A stretch of DNA of 7,246 bases from Sporomusaceae bacterium (lineage in GTDB: Bacteria > Bacillota_C > Negativicutes > Sporomusales_B > UBA7701). The stretch's first letter is position 1; the number at the start of each line of letters is the position of its first letter. Below are positions 1-5,978 of this stretch, piece after piece. Where the stretch lies: assembly GCA_022839045.1 (NCBI GenBank), contig JALHDI010000129.1:1-7246 (forward strand), given 5' to 3'. Both the position numbers and the translations under genes were made by a program. The notes beneath the pieces are model-generated. The model was given only the letters and a program-made list of their open reading frames with translations. It was not told the origin of the DNA and made no database searches.

Positions 1-478
1 TCACCCCTGGCGATGCGGCCGTTGTAGAGGTTCCACAGTTCCGGGCGCTGGTTGCGCGCGTCCCAGCGGTGGTCGGCCGAGCGGAAGGAGAAGATGCGCT
101 CCTTGGAGCGCGAGGCGTCCTCGTCGCGCCGCGCCCCGCCGAAGGCGGCATCGTAGCGGCCGGCGTCGAGCGCCTGCCTGAGCGCCTCCGTCTTCATGAC
201 GTCGGTGAAATGCGAGGAGCCGTGCACGAAGGGGCTCAGGCCCTCGGCCGCGCCGCGCGGATTGGTGTGGACCCGGAGATCGAGCCCGAGCTCGCGCGCC
301 GTGCGGTCGCGGAACTCGATCATCTGCGCGAACTTCCAGCCGGTGTCGATGTGCAGCAGCGGAAAGGGCACCGGCTCGGGATAGAACGCCTTGTAGGCGA
401 CATGCAGCAGGACCGAGGAATCCTTGCCGATGGAATAGAGCATCACCGGGCGCTCGAACTCGGCCGCCACTTCGGCGA
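1..478 (-). CDS. cysD: Sulfate adenylyltransferase subunit 2 (CysD), internal fragment
   Basis: CysD is the catalytic subunit of ATP sulfurylase. With the GTPase CysN it makes adenosine 5'-phosphosulfate from sulfate and ATP in cytoplasmic sulfate assimilation. The minus strand is open from the left edge to about 478, giving some 158 residues. In order they contain EVAAEF, the PP-loop YSIGKDSS (414-437), [32 protein letters not shown], the family signature AFGGARRDE, and KERIFSFR followed by [12 protein letters not shown]. This matches roughly residues 20-175 of the usual ~300. The C-terminal part lies beyond the left edge. No start codon is present: similarity stops around 474-478, where a plus-strand gene of another family begins. 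Codons end almost always in G or C, stronger than in the rest of the window. Family assignment is secure; its belonging to this chromosome is doubtful. Confidence 0.93.
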
Positions 479-731
479 CGCCTGCCAAATACTGAGCGGT
501 CCCACCGGCCTGCACCTTACCGTCGCCTTCCATAGGCTTGACTTCTCACCCAAAGTAATCGACCATATCGCCCGCTTCGGGGTACGCGTCTACGCCGTGC
601 GGCAGCACGTCGTCGCCAAAGACGCCGACGCCTTCGCCAACCAGCTTATCCTAGGCTACGGCAGCCTGCGGGAAGAGGACATCGTCACCGGTATCGCCAA
701 GCTCCGCCAGGCCCTCGCGAGCCTGCCGTGA
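474..731 (+). CDS. C-terminal fragment of a MocR-type GntR/aminotransferase regulator
   Basis: About 85 residues end at a TGA at 729-731. The stretch from GLHLTV through GVRVYAV to [16 protein letters not shown] and KLRQAL is the typical ending of the fold-type I aminotransferase domain in MocR/PdxR-type regulators, which carry an N-terminal winged-helix GntR domain and a PLP-binding domain. The PLP-lysine region and the DNA-binding domain would lie upstream but are absent, because the sequence switches to minus-strand cysD at about 474-480. No start codon of its own is visible. The open frame that begins at 69 is accidental upstream of the junction. A free-standing aminotransferase of the same family cannot be excluded from this tail alone. 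What it regulates is unknown. It converges on the Gfo/Idh gene, with a shared terminator between them. Confidence 0.78.
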   Translation, partial: GDACQILSGPTGLHLTVAFHRLDFSPKVIDHIARFGVRVYAVRQHVVAKDADAFANQLILGYGSLREEDIVTGIAKLRQALASLP

Positions 732-740
732 AGCAGTAAC

Positions 741-779
741 AAAAAGACGGCAGACCGCCTCACGGTCTACCGTCTTTTT
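741..779. terminator. Bidirectional intrinsic terminator
   Basis: An inverted repeat has arms AAAAAGACGG plus AGACCG on the left and CGGTCT plus CCGTCTTTTT on the right, with one mismatch (C751/A769) and a 5-base loop CCTCA. T-runs follow the stem on both strands. It sits 9 bases after the stop of the MocR-type gene and 4 bases beyond the stop of the oppositely oriented oxidoreductase gene, so it can end transcription from both sides. Confidence 0.93.
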
Positions 780-783
780 CGCC

Positions 784-1815
784 TTAAGCTTGAGTCAGCG
801 TTATTTTCCGCCCCTCGCGGGACGATTCGTAGATGCCCAGCACGATTTGCAGCGATTTTATTCCCTCTTCCCCCGTCACCAGCGGATCCCGGCCCTGTTC
901 GATGGCCGCGATGATGTCCGCCATCTGCGCGCGGTGATTGACGTTGGCGATGGCCGGCGAATTGGTCGCCCCGTAGGACACCTTGACGGCGTCCAGGTAG
1001 TCCTCCGCCCGGCAGCCCTCGACCTGCCACTCGGTAACCAGGCCGCCTGTCATGGTGAGGGAGCCTTTGGTGCCGTGGATTTCGATCCGTTCCTTGTAGC
1101 CGGGGGTGACGGCCGTCGTCCCTTCGATAACCCCCAGGGCGCCGTTCATGAATTCCACCGTCGCCACTCCCAGGTCCTCGGTCTCGATTTTGTGAATCGA
1201 CGTTCTGGTCATCCCGGCCACACTCTGCACCCCGCCCATGAACCACTGCAGCAGGTCGATGGTGTGGATGGCCTGGTTTATCAGCGCCCCGCCGCCCTCC
1301 ACCTTCCACGTGCCCCGCCAGGCGTTGCTGGCATAGTACTGGGGCGAGCGGCACCACTTCACGTACGCGTCGCCGAGAATGAGGTCGCCCAGCAGCCCGG
1401 CGTCGAGCGCCGCCTTTACCCGCTGGGCCGCCGGCGTGAAGCGGTTTTGGAAGATCACCGCCAGGGTGAGCTTCGCCGCGCGGTATGCCTCGATAAGCTT
1501 GCGAGCCTTGGCCACGCTGATATCCATCGGTTTTTCGAGAACCAGGTGCTTGCCGGCGGCCGCCGCCCGGAGGCCAAAATCCACATGGAGGCCCGGCGGC
1601 AGGCAGATGCTGATGATATCCGTTCCCTTGTCGGCTAGCACCTCCTCATATGAGCCGAACGCCCGCAGACCGTACTTGGCGGCGAACTCGGCCGTCGCCG
1701 CGGGATTGCGGCCGTAGACGCCGGAAATGCGCGCCGCCGGTAGCGCCCGCAGGGCGGTCGCATGCGTGTTGGCCACCATGCCGGGGCCGACTATTGCCAC
1801 ACCTAAAGGTGCCAT
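784..1815 (-). CDS. Gfo/Idh/MocA-family NAD(P)-dependent oxidoreductase
   Basis: The 343-residue protein has the usual length for this cytoplasmic dehydrogenase family, which oxidises or reduces sugars, inositols and sugar acids. An N-terminal Rossmann domain starts with GVAIVGPGMVANTHA (residues 5-19, GxGxxA type). VLEKPMDIS follows at 92-100, with the EKP lysine (K95) known in the family for catalysis and cofactor binding. The C-terminal substrate domain holds GGGALINQAIHTIDLLQW (174-191), with the family's catalytic-type histidine (H184) and D187. The start at 1815 is chosen because GGAGGGG (1821-1827) lies 5 bases upstream; a longer open frame running up to 2661 is the shifted frame of the M24 gene. 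The Shine-Dalgarno overlaps the M24 stop codon, with an 11-base gap between the genes, so translation is probably coupled. It is the last gene of the operon. The substrate cannot be told from sequence. Confidence 0.93.
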   Translation of the reverse strand: MAPLGVAIVGPGMVANTHATALRALPAARISGVYGRNPAATAEFAAKYGLRAFGSYEEVLADKGTDIISICLPPGLHVDFGLRAAAAGKHLVLEKPMDISVAKARKLIEAYRAAKLTLAVIFQNRFTPAAQRVKAALDAGLLGDLILGDAYVKWCRSPQYYASNAWRGTWKVEGGGALINQAIHTIDLLQWFMGGVQSVAGMTRTSIHKIETEDLGVATVEFMNGALGVIEGTTAVTPGYKERIEIHGTKGSLTMTGGLVTEWQVEGCRAEDYLDAVKVSYGATNSPAIANVNHRAQMADIIAAIEQGRDPLVTGEEGIKSLQIVLGIYESSREGRKITLTQA

Positions 1816-1820
1816 TATTT

Positions 1821-1829
1821 CCCCTCCTA
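1821..1829 (-). promoter_or_regulatory. Ribosome binding site overlapping the upstream stop codon
   Basis: On the minus strand TAGGAGGGG combines the TAG stop of the M24 gene (1827-1829) with a strong Shine-Dalgarno, 5 bases before the ATG of the oxidoreductase gene. This fixes the oxidoreductase start and suggests that ribosomes finishing the M24 gene re-initiate on it. Confidence 0.85.
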
Positions 1830-2936
1830 ATCGATGACTAGCATGCCTGGCCTGACAAAATCCACCCCGCCGACGGTCGACTTGATGCGGGGGTAAATCA
1901 CGGGCCCGGTGATCATCAGCGGGCCGACGGCGGTAGCGATGAAGGCGTCCTCGGTCTTCGTGCCGGTAATCGACGGATTCCAGCAGAAAGCCTGGTTTTC
2001 GGCGACGATCTCCGTCGTCCGGGCTGTCACCTTGTAATCGCGGCCGTAGTAGCCCATCGCGCCGCCCTGGTGATGCCGCAGCCATTCGTCCGCGCAGCCG
2101 AACTCCCGGTAGGCCGCGAGGGCGGCGTTGAACGCATCGACAGCCGGGGCACCCGGCTTCGTCGCCGCGATCATGCGGCACTCCACCTCGTTGTTGTCGA
2201 GGTACTGCTTCGTCAGTTTGGCGTCCGGCCTGCCGAAATGGAGCATGCGGGTGATTGCCGTTATCAGCCCTTTGTAGCGGACATTGAGAGCTACCATAAC
2301 ATACCGCTTGACCGTTTTGTCGGTCGCGATCGGATGGCGGTACCGGTAAATCCGCTCGTCCGAGGCCACCATTATCGCCGTCGGGTCGATAAGGTCTCTC
2401 CACAGCTCCGGCCCGATACGGCCGGCAATCTCGCACTCCTTGTCCCCCGGCCGGATGCTGAGCATCACCTTCTCGATCGCCGTCGACAGCTTCTCGCCCA
2501 GGAACATGTACCGTTCGATCTCGCTCTCCGTCAACGAGTAGCGGAGTTTCCTGATCTCTCCGTCGGCGTTTTTGCAGCCGGCGAAACCAGTATCGGCCGC
2601 CACGGCGCCCAGGTCGCCCACCACCTTGGCCACAAACTCGGCTTCCCTGTCCTCGTGCCAACCGTGTTCGAGCAGCTCGAAGCCCAGGTTGGCGAGGTCC
2701 TCCTCGTCCATCATCCGGGCGGCTTCGATTTTGTTGGCGATGCAGTAGCGGGCCTCCTTGGTGACAAGCAGGGAAGTAACCCCCATCTCGGTGGCAATCC
2801 CCGCCATGTTGCGGCCGCCAGCCGTAAACCAGGAGAAATTCGGCTGTTTCTTCAGCAGGACGGCACTGTAGCCATTCGTCGCCATCAGGGAGACCAGCCG
2901 CTGATGTTTGATGTTGACTTCGTCTACTCTGTTCAT
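1827..2936 (-). CDS. M24-family (creatinase/Xaa-Pro peptidase fold) protein lacking most metal ligands
   Basis: The 369-residue protein has a creatinase-type N-terminal domain (about 8-130) and a pita-bread M24 domain (about 140-340). M24 landmarks are recognisable: RHPIATD (200-206), the strand before YKGLITAITRM (221-231), HHQGGAMGY (288-296), WNPSITG (319-325) and TEDAFIAT (328-335). Canonical M24 peptidases bind two metals through Asp, Asp, His, Glu, Glu. By hand alignment these positions are A216, A227, H289, N320 and E329, so three of five ligands are gone. A metal-dependent aminopeptidase is therefore unlikely. A metal-free activity, as in creatinase, or a binding role is more plausible. 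A start at 2936 has AAAGGA (2946-2951) at good spacing. It is the middle gene, 98 bases after the uronate-isomerase-like gene and 11 before the oxidoreductase. Databases may call it Xaa-Pro peptidase; the fold call is firm, the function open. Confidence 0.88.
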   Translation of the reverse strand: MNRVDEVNIKHQRLVSLMATNGYSAVLLKKQPNFSWFTAGGRNMAGIATEMGVTSLLVTKEARYCIANKIEAARMMDEEDLANLGFELLEHGWHEDREAEFVAKVVGDLGAVAADTGFAGCKNADGEIRKLRYSLTESEIERYMFLGEKLSTAIEKVMLSIRPGDKECEIAGRIGPELWRDLIDPTAIMVASDERIYRYRHPIATDKTVKRYVMVALNVRYKGLITAITRMLHFGRPDAKLTKQYLDNNEVECRMIAATKPGAPAVDAFNAALAAYREFGCADEWLRHHQGGAMGYYGRDYKVTARTTEIVAENQAFCWNPSITGTKTEDAFIATAVGPLMITGPVIYPRIKSTVGGVDFVRPGMLVID

Positions 2937-2960
2937 ATTCGCCCGTCCTTTCAGAAAATC

Positions 2961-2978
2961 AGGGACCCTAAGGCCCCT
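2961..2978 (-). promoter_or_regulatory. Small intercistronic hairpin in the operon
   Basis: Read on the minus strand, AGGGGCC and GGTCCCT form a 7-bp stem (one G-U pair in RNA) with loop TTAG, followed by GATTTTCTG. It lies in the 98-base gap between the uronate-isomerase-like and M24 genes, just before the M24 ribosome binding site. It could be a weak terminator/attenuator, an mRNA-stability element, or chance. The T-tract is short, so efficient termination is not expected. Confidence 0.35.
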
Positions 2979-3034
2979 CGATTACAACGCACAACCGGAA
3001 CGACAACTTGCGCCGGGGCCGCTTGACTATAGAA

Positions 3035-4291
3035 TCATATGACGGGCTCTTTGCCGATGAACCGCCAGAAGTTGCCGCCCAGCAGCCCCTCCACGTCGCG
3101 CTTCAGCTCCGCCTCGTCGAGTTTCCAGCCGGTCGCGAGCAGATCGCCGTACTTGTCGACCAGCACCTTGCCGATGATCTTCCGCGAATGGTCCCACTTG
3201 TAAATCAGCTGGTCCAGAATCCGCGCGTCCGAATGCTGGGGCACGAAGCTCAGCCCGAGCAGCTCCATGCGCATGCGGGTGATCTCCTCGACGAGCGAGG
3301 GGTTGTTCAGGAACCACCAGCAGCCGAACACAAGCAGGTTGCGGAATTTGCGCGCCGTCACGGCCAGCTCGTGCTGGTTCTCGCGCGCCAGCATCGTGAC
3401 GAGGAACTTGTTGTCAGGATACTTCTCGCACAGGTACTCCAGCGGCCTGACCGAGCTCTTGCCCACCGAATCGCCGGCGTCGCCGAGCTTGTGGTTGACG
3501 AGCTTGTTGACGCCGATCATCATCGCGAAGGGAACGTCCATTTCCCTCGACACCGGGATGACGCACTCCTCGATAATCCTCGACCGCAGCGAATCCTCAG
3601 GCACGATGAACGACGGCGGCAGCGACACCGCCATATACATGGCCTTCATCCGCTTGATCCAGTCGCGCAGGAAGCGTCTGATCTCCTCGACGCTCGTGCG
3701 GTCGAGACGCTTATCGACGTTGTAGCCCCATTCGCGCAGCATCAGGTAGGACTGATCATAGCCGTTGAGCAGTGGGTCGATCCTGAGCGCCGCCAGGAAA
3801 CGGGGATCGTCGTAACCGACCCCCAGCCATACGGCACGCTCCTTGGCGTTGAAGGGGTCGTTTGTCATAACCACCGTCTTGACCCCCGAGGTCGCGAAAA
3901 CCTTGTCGATATACTCTCCAGGGGTGAACGAGGAGCAAAACTCCCGGAACGAGGCCAGGCTGCGCGAGCCCACGTCGAGCCCGAGCTTCGCCAGCACGGT
4001 GAGGACGCCCCGCTGGGCCTCGCTGACCGGGGAATGCTCGAGGAACAGGTTGCGCCAGATCAGCTCGGCCTGCTCCTTTTTACTCAGCGCGAAATACTGC
4101 TCGTAAGGCATGCCAGTGTAGCGAAAATTCTCCGCTATCAGGTAGTGGTAAGTAACAAGCTCGTCCACGCCCCATAGCAGCAGATCGCCGAACCTCTCCG
4201 CGAAGATATGGGTGTGGAGATCGGTGATCGGCGCCGCCGCCAGAGCCTTTTCGACCGCCTGCGGCAGGTTTTCCTTCGTGATCATCGTCAT
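3035..4291 (-). CDS. Uronate isomerase (UxaC)-like amidohydrolase-superfamily protein, divergent active site
   Basis: The 418 residues resemble glucuronate/galacturonate isomerase, a (beta/alpha)8 enzyme that converts aldo- to keto-uronates in the cytoplasm. It is shorter than the usual ~470. Shared features are DLHTHIF (24-30, HxH metal motif H26/H28), TNDPFN (143-148), LRID (169-172, conserved Arg), MMIGVNKLVN (257-266), FGCWWFLNNP (322-331) and SDAR (354-357, conserved Asp and Arg). By hand alignment the family's third metal histidine in its LHIGxxR motif is M258 and that motif's arginine is K263. The S-D-H motif that supplies the catalytic Asp reads SLP at 223-225. True uronate isomerase activity is therefore doubtful; another isomerase, lyase or hydrolase on a sugar acid is possible. 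The ATG at 4291 follows AGGAGGAG (4300-4307) by 8 bases. It is the first gene of the operon, divergent from the AraC regulator. Confidence 0.82.
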   Translation of the reverse strand: MTMITKENLPQAVEKALAAAPITDLHTHIFAERFGDLLLWGVDELVTYHYLIAENFRYTGMPYEQYFALSKKEQAELIWRNLFLEHSPVSEAQRGVLTVLAKLGLDVGSRSLASFREFCSSFTPGEYIDKVFATSGVKTVVMTNDPFNAKERAVWLGVGYDDPRFLAALRIDPLLNGYDQSYLMLREWGYNVDKRLDRTSVEEIRRFLRDWIKRMKAMYMAVSLPPSFIVPEDSLRSRIIEECVIPVSREMDVPFAMMIGVNKLVNHKLGDAGDSVGKSSVRPLEYLCEKYPDNKFLVTMLARENQHELAVTARKFRNLLVFGCWWFLNNPSLVEEITRMRMELLGLSFVPQHSDARILDQLIYKWDHSRKIIGKVLVDKYGDLLATGWKLDEAELKRDVEGLLGGNFWRFIGKEPVI

Positions 4292-4338
4292 ATTAACATC
4301 TCCTCCTGGTTATTGGCCTTGCTACCCGCCCTCATAAT

Positions 4339-4355
4339 CCCCTTCCGGGAAGGGG
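4339..4355. repeat. Perfect 8-bp inverted repeat around one base
   Basis: CCCCTTCC and GGAAGGGG flank a single G and form an exact palindrome. It lies about 48-64 bases upstream of the uronate-isomerase-like start codon and just downstream, for that gene, of the AT-rich promoter-like block. This is a plausible place for a roadblock operator or a 5' leader hairpin. Confidence 0.7.
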
Positions 4356-4385
4356 TAGTATACTAGTCCATAATTATAATACTAC
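4355..4385. repeat. AT-rich inverted repeats GTAGTAT/ATACTAC
   Basis: GTAGTAT (4355-4361) is matched by the inverted ATACTAC (4379-4385), and the left arm is also part of the self-complementary TAGTATACTA (4356-4365). The TAGTAT unit therefore appears three times in 31 bases in alternating orientation. The block overlaps -10-like sequences on the minus strand, so a protein bound here could control the operon promoter. Confidence 0.55.
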
Positions 4386-4453
4386 ACATGCCAACAATTG
4401 CCTGCCGGCTATCGGCTCCGGCGGGAAAGTTTCATAATGTGAAAACCGGTTTC

Positions 4454-4466
4454 GGGCTTCAAGCCC
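4454..4466. repeat. 13-base palindrome GGGCTTCAAGCCC
   Basis: Six-base arms flank a central C, directly after the adjoining elements TTTCA-N5-TGAAA (4430-4444) and AAACCGGTTT (4443-4452). Three symmetric elements packed into 37 bases suggest an operator cluster. It is followed by a C-run rather than T residues, so a terminator for either strand is unlikely. Confidence 0.45.
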
Positions 4467-4572
4467 CCCCTCTACATCACCCTCCCCGTCTAGGGCAGCC
4501 CTGCTGTCTCAACAACCAAAAAACATATCGCCGGGAGCAATATTTTCCAAGACGCGCTCTTCGTTCTTAATT

Positions 4573-4578
4573 TATAAT
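4573..4578 (+). promoter_or_regulatory. Candidate -10 box for the AraC-family gene
   Basis: A perfect TATAAT lies 50 bases before the AraC-family start codon within AT-rich sequence. No convincing -35 hexamer is found 16-18 bases upstream, which would fit an activator-dependent or autoregulated promoter but may equally mean the call is wrong. Confidence 0.35.
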
Positions 4579-4628
4579 AAAAGTTAGACGACCGCCCGAC
4601 GATCGGCTAGAAATCCGGAGGAACGCCG

Positions 4629-5453
4629 ATGCCTGAACCGGAATGGAGCAAGCTCCACTGGAACCCCAATCTCGATGTCGATCTGTTTCACGCCGCCTGC
4701 ATAAAACACGCCTTTCCGATCCATATGCACGATTACTATGTAATCTGCCTCATCGAGAAGGGGCTCCAGTCTTTTTCCCACCGCGGGGCAAAATACATAA
4801 CGCCCGCCGGCGGCCTCGTCATGCTCAACCCCGGCGACGACCATACCGGCGAACCTGCCGACGCAGCCGGCTTCGAATACCGGGCCATCTACCCCACGGT
4901 CGCCCATATGCGGGAAGCGTTGTTCGAACTTACCGGCCGCCATCACGACGAGCCCCGCTTCATCAGCGTACGGGTCGACGACGCGCAGCTTGCAGCCTGT
5001 GTACGCAGCCTTCACGCCTCCCTCTTCCACAGCCCCAACCCCTTGGAGACCGAATCGCTCTTCATTCATACCCTGACCCGCATCGTCGCGCGAACGGCCG
5101 CCGGCAGTTATCCGGCCGTCCCCGTCAGGCGGGAGCGCGAAGCGGTCCGCAAGGCCCGCCAGTATATTCTATCCTGCTGGTCGCAGAAAATCACCCTCAG
5201 CAAACTCTCCGAACATGTCGGGCTAAGCCGCTATCATTTCCTGCGAGTTTTCTGCAATGAAATCGGTATGCCCCCCCACTCCTACCAGGACAGCATCAGG
5301 ATGAATCATGCCAAAAGGCTGCTCAAACAGGGTTTGCCCCTGCAGGATATTGCCCTGGCAACCGGCTTCAACGACCAGAGCCATTTCGCCAACCGCTTCA
5401 AACGCCTCGTCGGCGTCACCCCCGGCTTTTACGCCCGGAAACACTTGTCCTGA
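4629..5453 (+). CDS. AraC-family transcriptional regulator with cupin sensor domain
   Basis: The 274-residue protein is the normal size for AraC-type regulators. An N-terminal cupin-like ligand domain spans about 20-95, with HMHDYYVICLIEKG at 32-45 and LNPGDDHTGE at 66-75. The C-terminal DNA-binding part has two helix-turn-helix units. The first is ITLSKLSEHVGLSRYHFLRVF within 188-208; the second runs from LQDIALATGFNDQSHFANRF (238-257) into GVTPGFYAR (262-270). The second unit with the phenylalanine-rich recognition helix is the AraC/XylS signature. The ATG at 4629 is preceded by GGAGGAA (4617-4623), five bases away. It is divergent from the three-gene operon and 34 bases ahead of the DUF2000 gene, with which it is probably co-transcribed. 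It likely senses a small molecule in the cytoplasm and controls the divergent operon, its own unit, or both. The ligand is unknown. Confidence 0.94.
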   Translation: MPEPEWSKLHWNPNLDVDLFHAACIKHAFPIHMHDYYVICLIEKGLQSFSHRGAKYITPAGGLVMLNPGDDHTGEPADAAGFEYRAIYPTVAHMREALFELTGRHHDEPRFISVRVDDAQLAACVRSLHASLFHSPNPLETESLFIHTLTRIVARTAAGSYPAVPVRREREAVRKARQYILSCWSQKITLSKLSEHVGLSRYHFLRVFCNEIGMPPHSYQDSIRMNHAKRLLKQGLPLQDIALATGFNDQSHFANRFKRLVGVTPGFYARKHLS

Positions 5454-5475
5454 GTGCCCACCCCCCACATCAACC

Positions 5476-5481
5476 GGAGGT
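5476..5481 (+). promoter_or_regulatory. Ribosome binding site that decides the DUF2000 start
   Basis: GGAGGT lies six bases before the ATG at 5488. The same frame is open upstream to an ATG at 5308, but that stretch lies inside the AraC gene and encodes low-quality sequence, so 5488 is the real start. Confidence 0.85.
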
Positions 5482-5487
5482 ACCATA

Positions 5488-5949
5488 ATGCTTGAACACC
5501 CCATCGCGACCGCCCCGGATAACTCCGGCACGACCCTTCCCGTCCCGCCGGCGCGCTGCGTCATCGTTATCGACAAAGACCTGCCCGGCGGCCGACTGGC
5601 CAATGCCATCGCCGTCATTTCCCTCACCATCGGCCAGCGCCATCCCGTTCTCGTCGGCGAACCGCTCGTCGACGCCTCCGGCTTCGCCCACCCCGGACTG
5701 ATTCCCATTGGCGTCACCCTCCTGGCCGCCTCGCAGGCCGAGCTGCCGGAAATACGTGCCCGTGGTCTTGCTGCCGGCTGCGACGTCGTTGACTTTCCTG
5801 TTGAAGGCCAACAGACCAAAGACTACCGGGAATTCCGCGACGCCGTCGCCGCCCTCCGGCCAGAAGCGATCAGATATACCGGCGTCGCCCTCGTCGGCCA
5901 GCGAAAAGAGATCAGCAAAATCGTCGGCAAACTGGCGCTACTCAGTTGA
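5488..5949 (+). CDS. DUF2000 family protein
   Basis: This 153-residue protein begins with an unconserved tail of about 20 residues and then a DUF2000 domain (about 23-152). Family features are RCVIVIDKDLPGGRLANA (23-40), LTIGQRHPVLVGEPLVDASG (46-65), a second beta/alpha unit ending in DVVDFP (99-104), TKDYREF (110-116) and the terminal YTGVALVGQRKEISKIVGKL (130-149). DUF2000 is known structurally for a peptidyl-tRNA hydrolase II-like fold, but to my knowledge no member has an established reaction. The protein has no signal peptide or membrane segment and is expected in the cytoplasm. It follows the AraC regulator with a 34-base gap and its own strong ribosome binding site, and ends just before a terminator. 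The two therefore form a short operon. Fusions or neighbours of DUF2000 with AraC-type regulators, which I believe recur, would suggest a ligand-processing or helper role; that is inference. Confidence 0.87.
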   Translation: MLEHPIATAPDNSGTTLPVPPARCVIVIDKDLPGGRLANAIAVISLTIGQRHPVLVGEPLVDASGFAHPGLIPIGVTLLAASQAELPEIRARGLAAGCDVVDFPVEGQQTKDYREFRDAVAALRPEAIRYTGVALVGQRKEISKIVGKLALLS

Positions 5950-5978
5950 CATGCGGCGCACCGCCTCCGTAAAACGCC

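Larger units (their letters stand above)
4292..4628. promoter_or_regulatory. Divergent control region with several palindromes
   Basis: This 337-base gap separates the minus-strand operon from the plus-strand regulator and should hold both promoters. Palindromic elements are CCCCTTCC-G-GGAAGGGG (4339-4355), TAGTATACTA (4356-4365), TTTCA-N5-TGAAA (4430-4444), AAACCGGTTT (4443-4452) and GGGCTT-C-AAGCCC (4454-4466). An AT-rich block (4356-4385) contains a minus-strand TATAAT (4373-4378), but no good -35 at the right distance. A 60-codon open frame at 4388-4570 lacks a ribosome binding site and is not considered a gene. Which elements bind the AraC protein is not known; AraC-type sites are often direct repeats, so some palindromes may serve another regulator or be RNA hairpins. 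Confidence 0.65.

Noticed and set aside
69..731. 220-codon plus-strand open frame at the left end
   Set aside because: It is a false fusion. Its first ~135 codons are antisense to a clear cysD fragment and its last ~85 codons are a MocR-type C-terminus. No ribosome binding site fits the ATG at 69.
790..1638. 282-codon plus-strand open frame opposite the oxidoreductase gene
   Set aside because: It is an antisense shadow of a gene with clear Gfo/Idh motifs and has no recognisable domain.
1816..2661. Upstream extension of the oxidoreductase frame, giving a 625-residue protein
   Set aside because: The extra 282 residues are a shifted frame of the M24 gene, rich in Arg, Gly and Pro with no domain. 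The start at 1815 has a strong Shine-Dalgarno and begins directly with the Rossmann motif.
2070..3026. 318-codon plus-strand open frame opposite the M24 gene
   Set aside because: It is antisense to a well-supported gene, with no family resemblance. It is explained by codon bias on the opposite strand.
3008..4177. 389-codon plus-strand open frame opposite the uronate-isomerase-like gene
   Set aside because: It is a mirror of a real GC-rich gene. The protein is rich in His, Gln, Arg and Leu with no recognisable domain, and no ribosome binding site is evident.
4388..4570. 60-codon open frame in the divergent intergenic region
   Set aside because: It has no ribosome binding site, its composition changes along its length, and it runs through several palindromes. 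It looks like regulatory DNA rather than a gene.
4587..4606. Imperfect direct repeat GACGACCG / GACGATCGG upstream of the AraC-family gene
   Set aside because: It could be an AraC half-site pair, but it is short, GC-rich and occurs once. There is not enough to call a binding site.
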